A stretch of 64,000 nucleotides of DNA from Pseudomonadota bacterium. GTDB lineage: Bacteria > Pseudomonadota > Gammaproteobacteria > Arenicellales > UBA868. Shown piece after piece: positions 46,830 to 55,112 of this stretch. The translations under genes and the position numbers were made by a program. Below the pieces are notes generated by a model. That model saw only the letters and a program-made list of their open reading frames with translations. It made no database searches and was not told the DNA's origin. The DNA lies in the NCBI GenBank assembly GCA_018672825.1, contig JABHUE010000124.1, positions 53,246 to 117,245 of the forward strand, in the 5' to 3' direction. Each line of letters opens with the position of its first letter. The stretch's first letter is position 1.

Positions 46830-48038
46830 TTATTCACTCAAAGGATCATCTATGGAGGCCGACGGCTGGGTAAACCAGTTTGGTCCTTCTTCGTCGATGT
46901 ACACATGATCCTCCAAGCGAACGCCAAACTCGCCATAAATACATATCATGGGCTCATTTGAAAAGCACATGCCCGGCGCCAGGGGAGTCTGATTACCCTC
47001 AACAATATAAGTTTCCTCATGGACATCGAGGCCAATTCCGTGGCCTGTTCGATGGGCGAGTCCAGGCACTTTGTAACCGGGTCCAAAACCCGCATCCTCA
47101 ATAACCCTTCGGGCCGCTCGATCAACTTGCTCAGCAGGGGTGCCCACTTGAGCCGCCTCAAATGCAGCCGCCTGTGCACGCTGTTCCAAGTTCCATATTT
47201 CGCGCTGACGCGACGTTGGTTCACCGAACACATAGCTTCGCGTGATGTCCGAGAAGTACCCATCGACTGGTGCTCCAGTGTCAATTAAAACCATATCACC
47301 TTCTTTTAACTCCTGTGGATAAGGCACACCGTGAGGATAGGCTGTCGGCTGACCAAACAATACAATCCGAAACGGCGGCGGAGAGTCCGAACCCAGTTTA
47401 ATATGAGCTTTCGCTAAAAAATCCTGCACATCCAGGGTGCTGATCCCTGGCTTCAAAATCCGAGCGGCCGCTCTTTGGACCTTAAGCGTTAAGTGCATCG
47501 CAAATTGAATCAGCGCAATCTCATTCTTCGATTTAATCATCCTGCAGGCCGCGGTGACACAGGCGCCATTAAGAAATTGTGCTTCCGGCATTTCGTTGCG
47601 AAGCCCATCAAAGACAAAGAAGGGTGTCGCCGGATCGATCGCGATAACTGGCTGCGCGCCCGTTCCCTCGCGAATACAGGACGCCACAAGCGCTGTTGGA
47701 TTTTCATGCTCTTCCCAAGTGCGAACACAGTCTCCAACTAATAACATCGCCCGGGTCTTCTCCTCCTCAAATCCCGGGGAAATATAAACAGGCTCACCTT
47801 CGGACAAAAGTATTGCGCCATGAAGCCTTTCGGAGGCCCAAAGACGCAATCCTGTAAAATAAAAAAGACTGCTTGATGCGTTAAGGTATAAAGCATCAAT
47901 CCCCTGCTCGCGCATTAACCGCTGCGCCTGCTCAATACGCAACTGCCTCTCCTCCACCGCTATTGGCACGTAACTCTTCTGCGGAACCATTGCGGCCAAC
48001 TCTTGCTCCGCGGTCGAACCGCCCACACCGTCAATCAA
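46830..48038 (-). CDS. M24-family metallopeptidase (Xaa-Pro aminopeptidase-like)
   Basis: 402 residues with a creatinase-type N-terminal domain (about 25-160) and a pita-bread catalytic domain. The five metal ligands are visible: Asp in IDTGAP, Asp in SDITR, His in HRTGHGIGLDVHE, Glu in SNEPM and Glu in RLEDHV. It should cleave an N-terminal residue before proline or hydrolyse a related amide; creatinase and ectoine-hydrolase relatives cannot be excluded. The start is TTG at 48038, supported by AGGAG at 48047-48051 (minus strand) eight bases away. It is the last gene of a four-gene minus-strand set. Confidence 0.88.
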   Translation of the reverse strand: MIDGVGGSTAEQELAAMVPQKSYVPIAVEERQLRIEQAQRLMREQGIDALYLNASSSLFYFTGLRLWASERLHGAILLSEGEPVYISPGFEEEKTRAMLLVGDCVRTWEEHENPTALVASCIREGTGAQPVIAIDPATPFFVFDGLRNEMPEAQFLNGACVTAACRMIKSKNEIALIQFAMHLTLKVQRAAARILKPGISTLDVQDFLAKAHIKLGSDSPPPFRIVLFGQPTAYPHGVPYPQELKEGDMVLIDTGAPVDGYFSDITRSYVFGEPTSRQREIWNLEQRAQAAAFEAAQVGTPAEQVDRAARRVIEDAGFGPGYKVPGLAHRTGHGIGLDVHEETYIVEGNQTPLAPGMCFSNEPMICIYGEFGVRLEDHVYIDEEGPNWFTQPSASIDDPLSE

Positions 48039-48091
48039 TGATGTATCTCCTAAATAGTCGACTTTTCATGCCAAAGACTTCCTGAATTTTA

Positions 48092-49882
48092 TCAAGTCGA
48101 AAGGGGCCAGAAAAAAAGTATGGCCGGAAGACCCACTGCCACGACCAAGATCTCAAGAGGTAGGCCCATCCGCCAATAATCGCCGAAACGATATCCTCCG
48201 GGGCCCATCACGATAGTATTATTCTTATGTCCAATTGGGGTCAAAAAGGCACAGGACGCAGAAACCGCAACCGCCATTAAAAAAGGATCTGGATTCAGTG
48301 CCAGACGGTCTGCAATCTCCAGACCAATTGGTGCAGCGATAAGCGCCGTTGCGACGTTGTTAAGTACATCGGAAAGGCTCATCGTAATCAGCATCAATAT
48401 CCCGAGCACGACGACCGGTGCCAAGCCCTCTGTCGCCCTGAGAATCGACTCCGCGATAAGCGCGGTTCCCCCACTGGTCTCAAGTGCGCCACCGATCGGA
48501 ATGAGTGATCCTAAAAGTACAATAACCGGCCACTCAACGGATTGATAAACCTCTGCCGGCTTGACCAGTCCTAAAACGACATAAATAACGACAACCGCAC
48601 CAAGCGCAACCGAAAGATAAACCCAGCCTAAACTTGCAGCGACAATTGCCAACGTAAATACTCCGATTGCCAACCCCGCCTTTTGGCGCTGAAGAACATT
48701 TAACCCTCGATCTGCTAGCGTCAAACAACCGAGCCACGAGATAGCATCATCGAGTCGCTCGTCCGGTCCGTAGAGCAAAAGAATATCGCCCGGCAGAATT
48801 TTCAATTTTCTAACCCGCTCACGAAATGAACGGCCCCGACGAGAAACACCCAGCAACATCACCCCATGGCGGCGGGCCAGTCTTAAGTCGGTCGCAGAAC
48901 GGTTCGCGATCTTGGCGTCGACCGGAACCACAACTTCAGACAACGACATCGACTCACCCAAAAAATCCCTCTCGCTCTCAGATTCGCCTGCCCCGAGACC
49001 CGTTGCGCCGACAAACTGTTCAATAGATTCGGCCGCACCTTCGAGCACAAGAATATCGCCTTCTCGGACAACGGCTCTTCGAGCGGTGCCCGGAAGCCGC
49101 GCTTCCCCTCTAATCAATCCTGTGATCACAACATCATGCTCTTCTGCCAGCGGAAATGCATCAAACAGTGGCTCATCAATCAACTTGCATTTTGAGGGGA
49201 CTGAAGTTTCGAAAACATATCCGGTGAGGTCAGAAAGTGCCTTTGCCGGATTTTCTGCGGATCGACTGGACGGCAGTAACCGCCAACCTGCGAGCGCCAC
49301 AAATACCACACCCGCAGTCGCCACAACGATCCCCACCGGTGCAAAATCAAACATGCCAAAACCTTGTCCCAGCGCCTTTTCCCGAACTGAAGCCACAACG
49401 ATATTGGGCGGTGTCCCGATCAAGGTAACCATGCCCCCCAAGATTGTCGCAAATGACAGTGGCATCAAGGTCAGGCTCGGACTCCGATTCGCCTTTCGGG
49501 CGGACTCAATATCCACTGGCATCAGGAGAGACAGCGCCGCTACATTATTCATGACAGCTGAAAGTAATCCCCCTACCGCGGACATCAAGCCCACATGAGT
49601 TGCCACGCCTTTGACATTCGCGATGCATATTCGCGCGATACTTTCGACCACTCCGGAATTAAAAAGGCCGCGACTGACAATGAGTACCAGCGCAATAATG
49701 ATCGTTGCCGGATGGCCAAACCCTGAAAATGCCTTTTCGACCGGAACCACCCCAATCAAAACTGCAAGTATGAGTGCAGAAAACGCAACCAGGTCATAAC
49801 GAACTCGGCCGGACAATAGAAAGCCAAATACAACGAGCAACAACCCAAAAATCGTAAGATGATCTGCGCTGATCGGCATCAT
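48092..49882 (-). CDS. SLC13/DASS-type anion permease with two RCK_C (TrkA-C) domains
   Basis: 596 residues. Two blocks of membrane helices (about 8-205 and 400-595) flank a soluble middle with two RCK_C-like repeats (about 215-300 and 305-390; IRGEARLPGT...VREGDILVLEG and ILPGDILLLYG). Permease motifs include MNNVAALSLLMP, IGTPPNIVV and LNNVATALIAAP, the paired SNT-like signatures of the family, whose members carry sulfate, dicarboxylates or related anions with sodium. Substrate cannot be read from sequence. It lies 24 bases after the SDR gene and is probably in the same transcript. Confidence 0.9.
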   Translation of the reverse strand: MMPISADHLTIFGLLLVVFGFLLSGRVRYDLVAFSALILAVLIGVVPVEKAFSGFGHPATIIIALVLIVSRGLFNSGVVESIARICIANVKGVATHVGLMSAVGGLLSAVMNNVAALSLLMPVDIESARKANRSPSLTLMPLSFATILGGMVTLIGTPPNIVVASVREKALGQGFGMFDFAPVGIVVATAGVVFVALAGWRLLPSSRSAENPAKALSDLTGYVFETSVPSKCKLIDEPLFDAFPLAEEHDVVITGLIRGEARLPGTARRAVVREGDILVLEGAAESIEQFVGATGLGAGESESERDFLGESMSLSEVVVPVDAKIANRSATDLRLARRHGVMLLGVSRRGRSFRERVRKLKILPGDILLLYGPDERLDDAISWLGCLTLADRGLNVLQRQKAGLAIGVFTLAIVAASLGWVYLSVALGAVVVIYVVLGLVKPAEVYQSVEWPVIVLLGSLIPIGGALETSGGTALIAESILRATEGLAPVVVLGILMLITMSLSDVLNNVATALIAAPIGLEIADRLALNPDPFLMAVAVSASCAFLTPIGHKNNTIVMGPGGYRFGDYWRMGLPLEILVVAVGLPAILFFWPLST

Positions 49883-49906
49883 GTTTGCCCTGAGATCCGA
49901 ATGACG

Positions 49907-50671
49907 CTACTTTGGAGCAAGCCGAATAGCACCGTCCAGTCGAATCACTTCACCGTTCAGCATTTCGTTGTCAATGACATGGGATACAAGAGAGGCGAAC
50001 TCCTCTGGCTGACCGAATCGTGATGGAAAAGGCACCTGACTTGCAAGGCTATTTTGAACATCCTTATCCATCTTCATCAACATGGGCGTCCCGATCAAAC
50101 CGGGAGCAATCGTCATCACCCGTATCCCGACTCGGGCAAGTTCTCGAGCCGCCGGCAATGTCAAACTCACGACCCCTCCTTTGGATGATGCATAAGCCGC
50201 CTGACCAATCTGTCCTTCATAAGCCGCCACAGAAGCCGTATTAATAATCACCCCGCGACCGCCCGCTGCCGTTACCGGATCTAGCTCAGCCATCTTTGAT
50301 GCACATAGGCGCAGAACGTTAAAAGTCCCCACAAGATTGGTATTGATTACATCCTGAAATAAATCCAGCTCATGCGGACCTTCCCGCCCCAAAATCCGTG
50401 ATGCCGGCGCAATTCCGGCGCAACTTACCACAACACGAGGGATGCCGATCTGGCTTATGGTTTCCTCAAGAGCTGCTTTTACTGATGATTCATCAGCGAC
50501 ATCTGCTGAAAATGAGACGCCAGCGATCTCTTTAGCCGTGGCTTCAGCGGCATCGGCGTTGAGGTCGAGTACCGCCACTCTGGCGCCCCGGGCACCCAAC
50601 ATTCGCGCAACAGACGCCCCCATTCCCGAACCGCCGCCGGTGACCAGCGCGCATTTTCCATGCAAATCCAT
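49907..50671 (-). CDS. SDR-family dehydrogenase (3-hydroxyacyl-CoA dehydrogenase-like)
   Basis: 254 residues of classical short-chain dehydrogenase form: TGGGSGMG cofactor loop, Asp at the end of strand 2 (VLDLNAD), which suggests NAD, the CAGI motif, catalytic Ser in NTASVAAYEGQIGQ and YASSK. The long AYEGQIGQAAYASSKGG block resembles type II 3-hydroxyacyl-CoA dehydrogenases of fatty-acid or isoleucine breakdown. The start lies three bases after the PHP gene stop. Confidence 0.88.
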   Translation of the reverse strand: MDLHGKCALVTGGGSGMGASVARMLGARGARVAVLDLNADAAEATAKEIAGVSFSADVADESSVKAALEETISQIGIPRVVVSCAGIAPASRILGREGPHELDLFQDVINTNLVGTFNVLRLCASKMAELDPVTAAGGRGVIINTASVAAYEGQIGQAAYASSKGGVVSLTLPAARELARVGIRVMTIAPGLIGTPMLMKMDKDVQNSLASQVPFPSRFGQPEEFASLVSHVIDNEMLNGEVIRLDGAIRLAPK

Positions 50672-50674
50672 AAG

Positions 50675-51619
50675 CTAGGTTGTATCCGAATCCATCCAGA
50701 GCGGATTTGACCATGCCTTGCGATCCTCAGAATCGATAATGGTAATCCTGAAATATCCCGATCTGAACTTCTTAAGCGAGAAACAGGCCTCTGTTAGAGA
50801 CTCACCAAGCACCTGATCAGAACGAGAGCCTCGTCCTGCAATAATCACCGCCTTAGCCGGCGAGCATTGCACTCTGACTTCTTGAGAATCGATCTCAATA
50901 TCGTCAATTAAAGGGCCTTGAGATGAATAGTAATGACCTGCCTTTAGGGCATCCAGAATAGATTGTTCATCAAGACTTGTTGATTTGACATTAATCCAAC
51001 CGCCAAAAGCATCATGAGTCAATTGATGCGCATCGTCGGTCGCGAACGCATGCAACTGACGACCTCCATTTAACAAGATATCAGCCAGAGCCCATCCATC
51101 CCCCCTATCGTTTTCAACCCGGGTTCCGTGGTTATAAATTTCGACCGCGTGCGCGAAAGGTAAAACGTTTGCATCATCTGGCTGAAGACCATACCACTCG
51201 GGGTGGACGAGCCCGATATAAGCGCCCGCGTTATAAGCTCGACGAGCAAGAGACGTTATTCCTTCGTCTTCGTGCGGTGGAGTAAAATCAAGCGGCAATC
51301 CTACCGCTAAAACATGCCAGAGCTCATCGTTAAGTAATTTCCCAACATGTAGTTCCGCCGCAATTAGAGTCGTGAAATCAGACGAGCGGAATTCTCTTGA
51401 ATCAGTCACGGGGTATCCATAGCATTCAAGAAAATGATCGCTCAAACAAAGAAAATCATATCCTTGATCCTTGTACCGTCTTACAACCTCTTCCGCCGGG
51501 AAATCCCCATCCGAAGCCGTGGTATGGGTATGAAGATTTCCTCGAAAAAATGTCCCAGGTGCTGCAAAAGGTGGAGCGTGCCTTATAGTGTCTCCAACTT
51601 GCTTATATGCGTCTAGCAT
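50675..51619 (-). CDS. PHP-domain metal-dependent phosphoesterase-like protein
   Basis: 314 residues. The PHP fold is shown by GNLHTHTTASDGD, LSDHFLEC, a later AELHVG, GLVHPEW and ATDDAHQ, which supply the usual His/Asp metal ligands. Such proteins hydrolyse phosphoesters, but the natural substrate is unknown. The last ~90 residues look like a beta-rich C-terminal addition. It is the first gene of the PHP-SDR-SLC13-M24 run and diverges from the ETF-QO gene. Confidence 0.82.
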   Translation of the reverse strand: MLDAYKQVGDTIRHAPPFAAPGTFFRGNLHTHTTASDGDFPAEEVVRRYKDQGYDFLCLSDHFLECYGYPVTDSREFRSSDFTTLIAAELHVGKLLNDELWHVLAVGLPLDFTPPHEDEGITSLARRAYNAGAYIGLVHPEWYGLQPDDANVLPFAHAVEIYNHGTRVENDRGDGWALADILLNGGRQLHAFATDDAHQLTHDAFGGWINVKSTSLDEQSILDALKAGHYYSSQGPLIDDIEIDSQEVRVQCSPAKAVIIAGRGSRSDQVLGESLTEACFSLKKFRSGYFRITIIDSEDRKAWSNPLWMDSDTT

Positions 51620-51802
51620 AGGGCGTGTCCTAGCTTTTAATGGCCTAACTAATGGTATCCTCTTCCATCAGTGAGGAAAACCGTTATTTCAACTCGCGAT
51701 TAAACTTTACATACTGCAAGTGCGGGGTAAGTTAGCCCTAAATCGCTACCCTTTAATCTCGAGAAAATAACCTGAAAATCACCGTGGAATATCGAGGAAA
51801 TA
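51620..51802. promoter_or_regulatory. Divergent region between PHP gene and ETF-QO gene
   Basis: 183 bases that should hold promoters in both directions. GAGGA at 51794-51798 is a good ribosome binding site for the ATG at 51803. I see no clear -35/-10 pair or operator. Confidence 0.4.
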
Positions 51803-53476
51803 ATGAGCGTGTCTGAACATGTGACCGAGCGAGAATCGATGGAAGTCGACGTGGTTGTCGTGGGTGGCGGGCCTGCCGGCCTTTCAACCGCCTGCCGTTT
51901 AATGCAACTCGCACAAGCCGAAGATACAGAGCTAAGTGTTGTCGTTCTCGAAAAAGCAGCTGCAGTGGGAGATCATATTCTTTCAGGCGCAGTGATTGAA
52001 CCCACCGCACTCAACGAGCTATTCCCAGACTGGAAAAGTCAAGGAGCGCCGCTTAATACCCCGGTTACTCGAGACGAGATTTTCTTCTTTACCAGTGAAT
52101 CAAAAGCCGTAAAAATTCCTAATGCCCTTGCACCCAAAACGATGCATAACCATGGTAATTACATTGTCAGCCTTGGAAATGTCGTACGGTGGCTCGGGGA
52201 GCAAGCTGAAGCGCTTGGGGTGGAGATCTATCCTGGGTTCCCTGCCAGTGAAGTGCTCTTTAACGATGCTGGCGCCGTGAAAGGTGTTGCGACCGGAGAA
52301 ATGGGCCGAGGCAAAGATGGTGAGCCCAAAGGCTCTTACGAGCCTGGCATGGAACTTCATGCCAAATACACCGTGTTTGCTGAAGGGTGCCGAGGACATC
52401 TTGGCAAGCAACTCATTGAAACCTATGCGTTGGATCACGAGCGCTCACCGCAGCATTATGGAATCGGCCTAAAAGAATTATGGAAAGTTAATCCGGTCAA
52501 TCATGAACCGGGGCTTGTCCTTCATGGTGCGGGATGGCCCTTATCTGAGCACTCAGCTTCTGGCGGTGCTTTTCTGTACCATCTGGAAGACTGTCAAGTC
52601 GCGCTAGGTCTTATCGTCGACCTGAATTACAAGAATCCCTACATTAGCCCGTTTGACGAGCTTCAGCGATTTAAAACCCATTCCAAAATTGCGCCGATTC
52701 TTGAAGGTGGTGAACGACTGTCATATGGCGCAAGGGCAATCACAAAGGGGGGGTTTAATTCACTCCCTCGGATGTCGATGCCGGGTGGGTTCATCGTAGG
52801 TTGCGATGCCGGAACTCTTAATTTTTCAAAAATTAAAGGCACGCACACCGCAATGAAGTCAGGGATGCTGGCTGCTGAAACCATTTACGAAGTATTGAAA
52901 GAAGGAGATCTTGGCGGCAAAGACCATACGCACTTTGACTCCAACATGCGTCGATCGTGGCTATTTCCTGAACTCAAAGCCTCCCGAAACTTCGGACCGG
53001 CATTACATAAATTGGGCCCCTACGCGGGCGGTGCATTTAATTTTATTGACCAAAACTGGATGCGTGGCAAGATGCCGTTTACATTGAAAGATAAGTCTCT
53101 TGATCATGATTCGTTAATCAAAGCGGAGAAAGTAACGCCAATCGACTACCCAAAACCAGACGGCGTATTGACATTCGACAAAAACAGTTCCGTTTTCCTA
53201 ACCAACACCAATCACGAGGAAGATCAACCTGCGCATCTGCAGTTAACAGATTCTTCAGTGCCGCTTGAGATTAATCTTCCTGAATGGGCGGAACCCGCGC
53301 AACGTTATTGCCCTGCTGGCGTCTATGAAATTATCGATGAAAAAGACGAAAAACGATTTCAGATCAACGCGCAAAACTGCATTCATTGTAAGACCTGCGA
53401 CATCAAAGACCCAAGTCAAAACATAACTTGGGTGACACCCGAAGGCGGCGGGGGTCCCAGTTACTCAAACATGTAA
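51803..53476 (+). CDS. Electron transfer flavoprotein:ubiquinone oxidoreductase
   Basis: 557 residues, full length for the family. An FAD-binding GGGPAGLSTA lies near the N-terminus, with the ETF-QO pattern SGAVIEPTAL, and at the C-terminus a 4Fe-4S site: CPAGVYE and INAQNCIHCKTCDIKDPSQ, ending in the typical GGGGPSYSNM. It passes electrons from ETF (fatty and amino acid oxidation) to membrane quinone. No etfAB genes are in view. The start at 51803 has a strong ribosome binding site. Confidence 0.96.
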   Translation: MSVSEHVTERESMEVDVVVVGGGPAGLSTACRLMQLAQAEDTELSVVVLEKAAAVGDHILSGAVIEPTALNELFPDWKSQGAPLNTPVTRDEIFFFTSESKAVKIPNALAPKTMHNHGNYIVSLGNVVRWLGEQAEALGVEIYPGFPASEVLFNDAGAVKGVATGEMGRGKDGEPKGSYEPGMELHAKYTVFAEGCRGHLGKQLIETYALDHERSPQHYGIGLKELWKVNPVNHEPGLVLHGAGWPLSEHSASGGAFLYHLEDCQVALGLIVDLNYKNPYISPFDELQRFKTHSKIAPILEGGERLSYGARAITKGGFNSLPRMSMPGGFIVGCDAGTLNFSKIKGTHTAMKSGMLAAETIYEVLKEGDLGGKDHTHFDSNMRRSWLFPELKASRNFGPALHKLGPYAGGAFNFIDQNWMRGKMPFTLKDKSLDHDSLIKAEKVTPIDYPKPDGVLTFDKNSSVFLTNTNHEEDQPAHLQLTDSSVPLEINLPEWAEPAQRYCPAGVYEIIDEKDEKRFQINAQNCIHCKTCDIKDPSQNITWVTPEGGGGPSYSNM

Positions 53477-53529
53477 TTGTCTTGATAAAAGGCAAAAACA
53501 TATCACCCTCAATTTCGACATCAAATCTT

Positions 53530-54477
53530 ATGTTAAGGCAATCTGAACTCAAACACGTCGTAGATGCGCTATCGGGCGCTCCAGAAACAGGAGATATTCA
53601 GACGCGTGAATCTCGAGGCGTAGATACTGACCCGTTCATCTCGCCAGAAAGTGTCCGTCAGACACTTTCTGAAAAGGGTTGCTTCGATAGAAACGAGGTA
53701 ATTTCTTTTATCAATCTCAAAGGTGGAACAGGAAAAACGACTTCGGCGGTTACGTGCGCCCGACGGGCCTGTGATTTTGGCCTGAATCCATGCCTGGTGG
53801 ACCTTGATGCACAAGCGTCAGCCACCTTCATGTTGGCCCGCGATCAAATTGACAGCGCGCGCCCGTTTATTGAGGTGTGGGACAAACCCGAAGAAGTGCC
53901 GAACACGCTCATCGAGATTAACGAGCATCTCCGACTTCTTCCATCATCTTTAGACAACAGTTTATTGGATCTCCAACTGTCTAGGCCAACCTCTCAGAAA
54001 ACCGCGATTAGAGAATGCTCGTCCAAGCTTTTTGAGACGGGCCATGATTTGGTGATTATAGATTGCCCACCCTCTCTCGGTGCGGGCGTAATCTCAGCTA
54101 TTTGTGCCTCAGACGCTCTAGTAATTCCCACGACAGCAGATAATTTCGCGCTCCGAGGAATAGACCTTACGATCGAAGAAACCATGGCGATTGCGGAAAC
54201 TTTTGGCGTCTCACCTCCGCGGATTCATATTTTACTCACTCATTTTGATCGACGAATCAAAATGAGTGAGATGGTTTTTAATGATCTAAAGAACCGCTAT
54301 GGTAATAAGGTAATCGCTCAGCCGATTCGAACAAGCTCTTCCTTTGCTCAGGCACAGGAGCAGGGGAAAACAGTTTTTGATATCTCCAAGGCTAAAAAAG
54401 TTCAAGCAGACTACAGTTTTGCAACTCGCACTCTCCTCAATTTAATTCCAGAGCGTATGCAAGCAGACTCGAAATGA
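53530..54477 (+). CDS. ParA-family ATPase
   Basis: I choose the ATG at 53530; the longer frame from 53428 would overlap the ETF-QO gene. About 315 residues: an N-terminal extension of about 55 residues, then the deviant Walker A KGGTGKTT, LVDLDAQASAT, the Walker B-type LVIIDCPPSLG and PTTADNFALRGI. ParA/Soj relatives position plasmids, chromosomes or protein complexes by binding DNA or membrane. There is no parB nearby: instead the stop overlaps the start of a DUF697-like gene (ATGA), so that is the probable partner. A perfect 11-base inverted repeat lies inside the N-terminal codons. Confidence 0.9.
   Translation: MLRQSELKHVVDALSGAPETGDIQTRESRGVDTDPFISPESVRQTLSEKGCFDRNEVISFINLKGGTGKTTSAVTCARRACDFGLNPCLVDLDAQASATFMLARDQIDSARPFIEVWDKPEEVPNTLIEINEHLRLLPSSLDNSLLDLQLSRPTSQKTAIRECSSKLFETGHDLVIIDCPPSLGAGVISAICASDALVIPTTADNFALRGIDLTIEETMAIAETFGVSPPRIHILLTHFDRRIKMSEMVFNDLKNRYGNKVIAQPIRTSSSFAQAQEQGKTVFDISKAKKVQADYSFATRTLLNLIPERMQADSK
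53645..53671. repeat. Perfect 11-bp inverted repeat with 5-base loop inside the ParA gene
   Basis: CAGAAAGTGTC at 53645-53655 is the exact reverse complement of GACACTTTCTG at 53661-53671, with CGTCA between. It falls in codons for the N-terminal extension (about PESVRQTLSE). It could fold as an RNA hairpin early in the message or act as a palindromic protein-binding site; nothing in the sequence decides. Confidence 0.6.
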
Positions 54478-55109
54478 ATAATCCAGAACATCCAAAGGAT
54501 AAAGCGAGCAGTTCTGGCTCTCGAAAACGCAGAAGACTGTACGAATATGACGACACCGAGACCGCCCAAGCGGCCAACCCACGGGACGGCGCGCCGTCCC
54601 ATAAGGAAGACGAACAACCGAAGCCTGGCAACCAAAAATCCCGTCAAAGTCAAGACCTCACCGACCTGATTAAACGATACTGCTATTGGTCGTTTTCTGC
54701 CTCACTCATCCCTGTGCCTATTGTCGATCTAGCAGCAATGGTCACAATTCAGGTCAAAATGATTCAGGAAATTTCAAAGCTGTACAAGGTCCCATTGTCC
54801 GAAGAAAAAGCAAAAAAAACTGTCGCTGTTCTGCTTGCCAATGTCCCTTCATCGTCTTTTATGAGTCTGGCTAAGTTAGCTCCAGGCATTGGATATCTCG
54901 CAGTTACTATTCCACTTACGACAATCAATGTAACCAATACCTACGCTGTGGGTAAAATACTCGCCCACCATTTTGAGTCGGGGCACGCAGTGGATTCCTT
55001 GGGCTCAAGAAGTCAAAAGGCGGTTCTTCAGTCAACCCTGGCAGACGGTAAAGCATTCGCCCACCGAACAAAAAAAGAGTTTCTGGATCGATTTAAAAAC
55101 GAATCTTGA
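54474..55109 (+). CDS. DUF697-like protein with RRRLYE-DD-E N-terminal peptide
   Basis: 211 residues. The first ~60 are polar and probably disordered and include SRKRRRLYEYDDTE (16-29). The rest is a DUF697-type core (IPVPIVDLAAMVTIQVKMI, a long hydrophobic region, TYAVGKILAHHFESG), paralogous to the protein at 43887. Its ATG overlaps the ParA stop, so the two are coupled and probably act together, perhaps as membrane anchor or cargo for the ATPase (inference). The arginine-rich peptide recurs in the ABC exporter at 41858. It ends three bases from the convergent purL. Confidence 0.85.
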   Translation: MNNPEHPKDKASSSGSRKRRRLYEYDDTETAQAANPRDGAPSHKEDEQPKPGNQKSRQSQDLTDLIKRYCYWSFSASLIPVPIVDLAAMVTIQVKMIQEISKLYKVPLSEEKAKKTVAVLLANVPSSSFMSLAKLAPGIGYLAVTIPLTTINVTNTYAVGKILAHHFESGHAVDSLGSRSQKAVLQSTLADGKAFAHRTKKEFLDRFKNES

Positions 55110-55112
55110 TTC

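Noticed and set aside
48912..49598. 228-residue frame opposite the SLC13 permease gene
   Set aside because: Low-complexity Ser/Thr/Pro sequence that mirrors the codon pattern of the real gene on the minus strand.
53428..53529. Longer start for the ParA gene
   Set aside because: It lies largely within the ETF-QO coding end in another frame; the ATG at 53530 avoids this.
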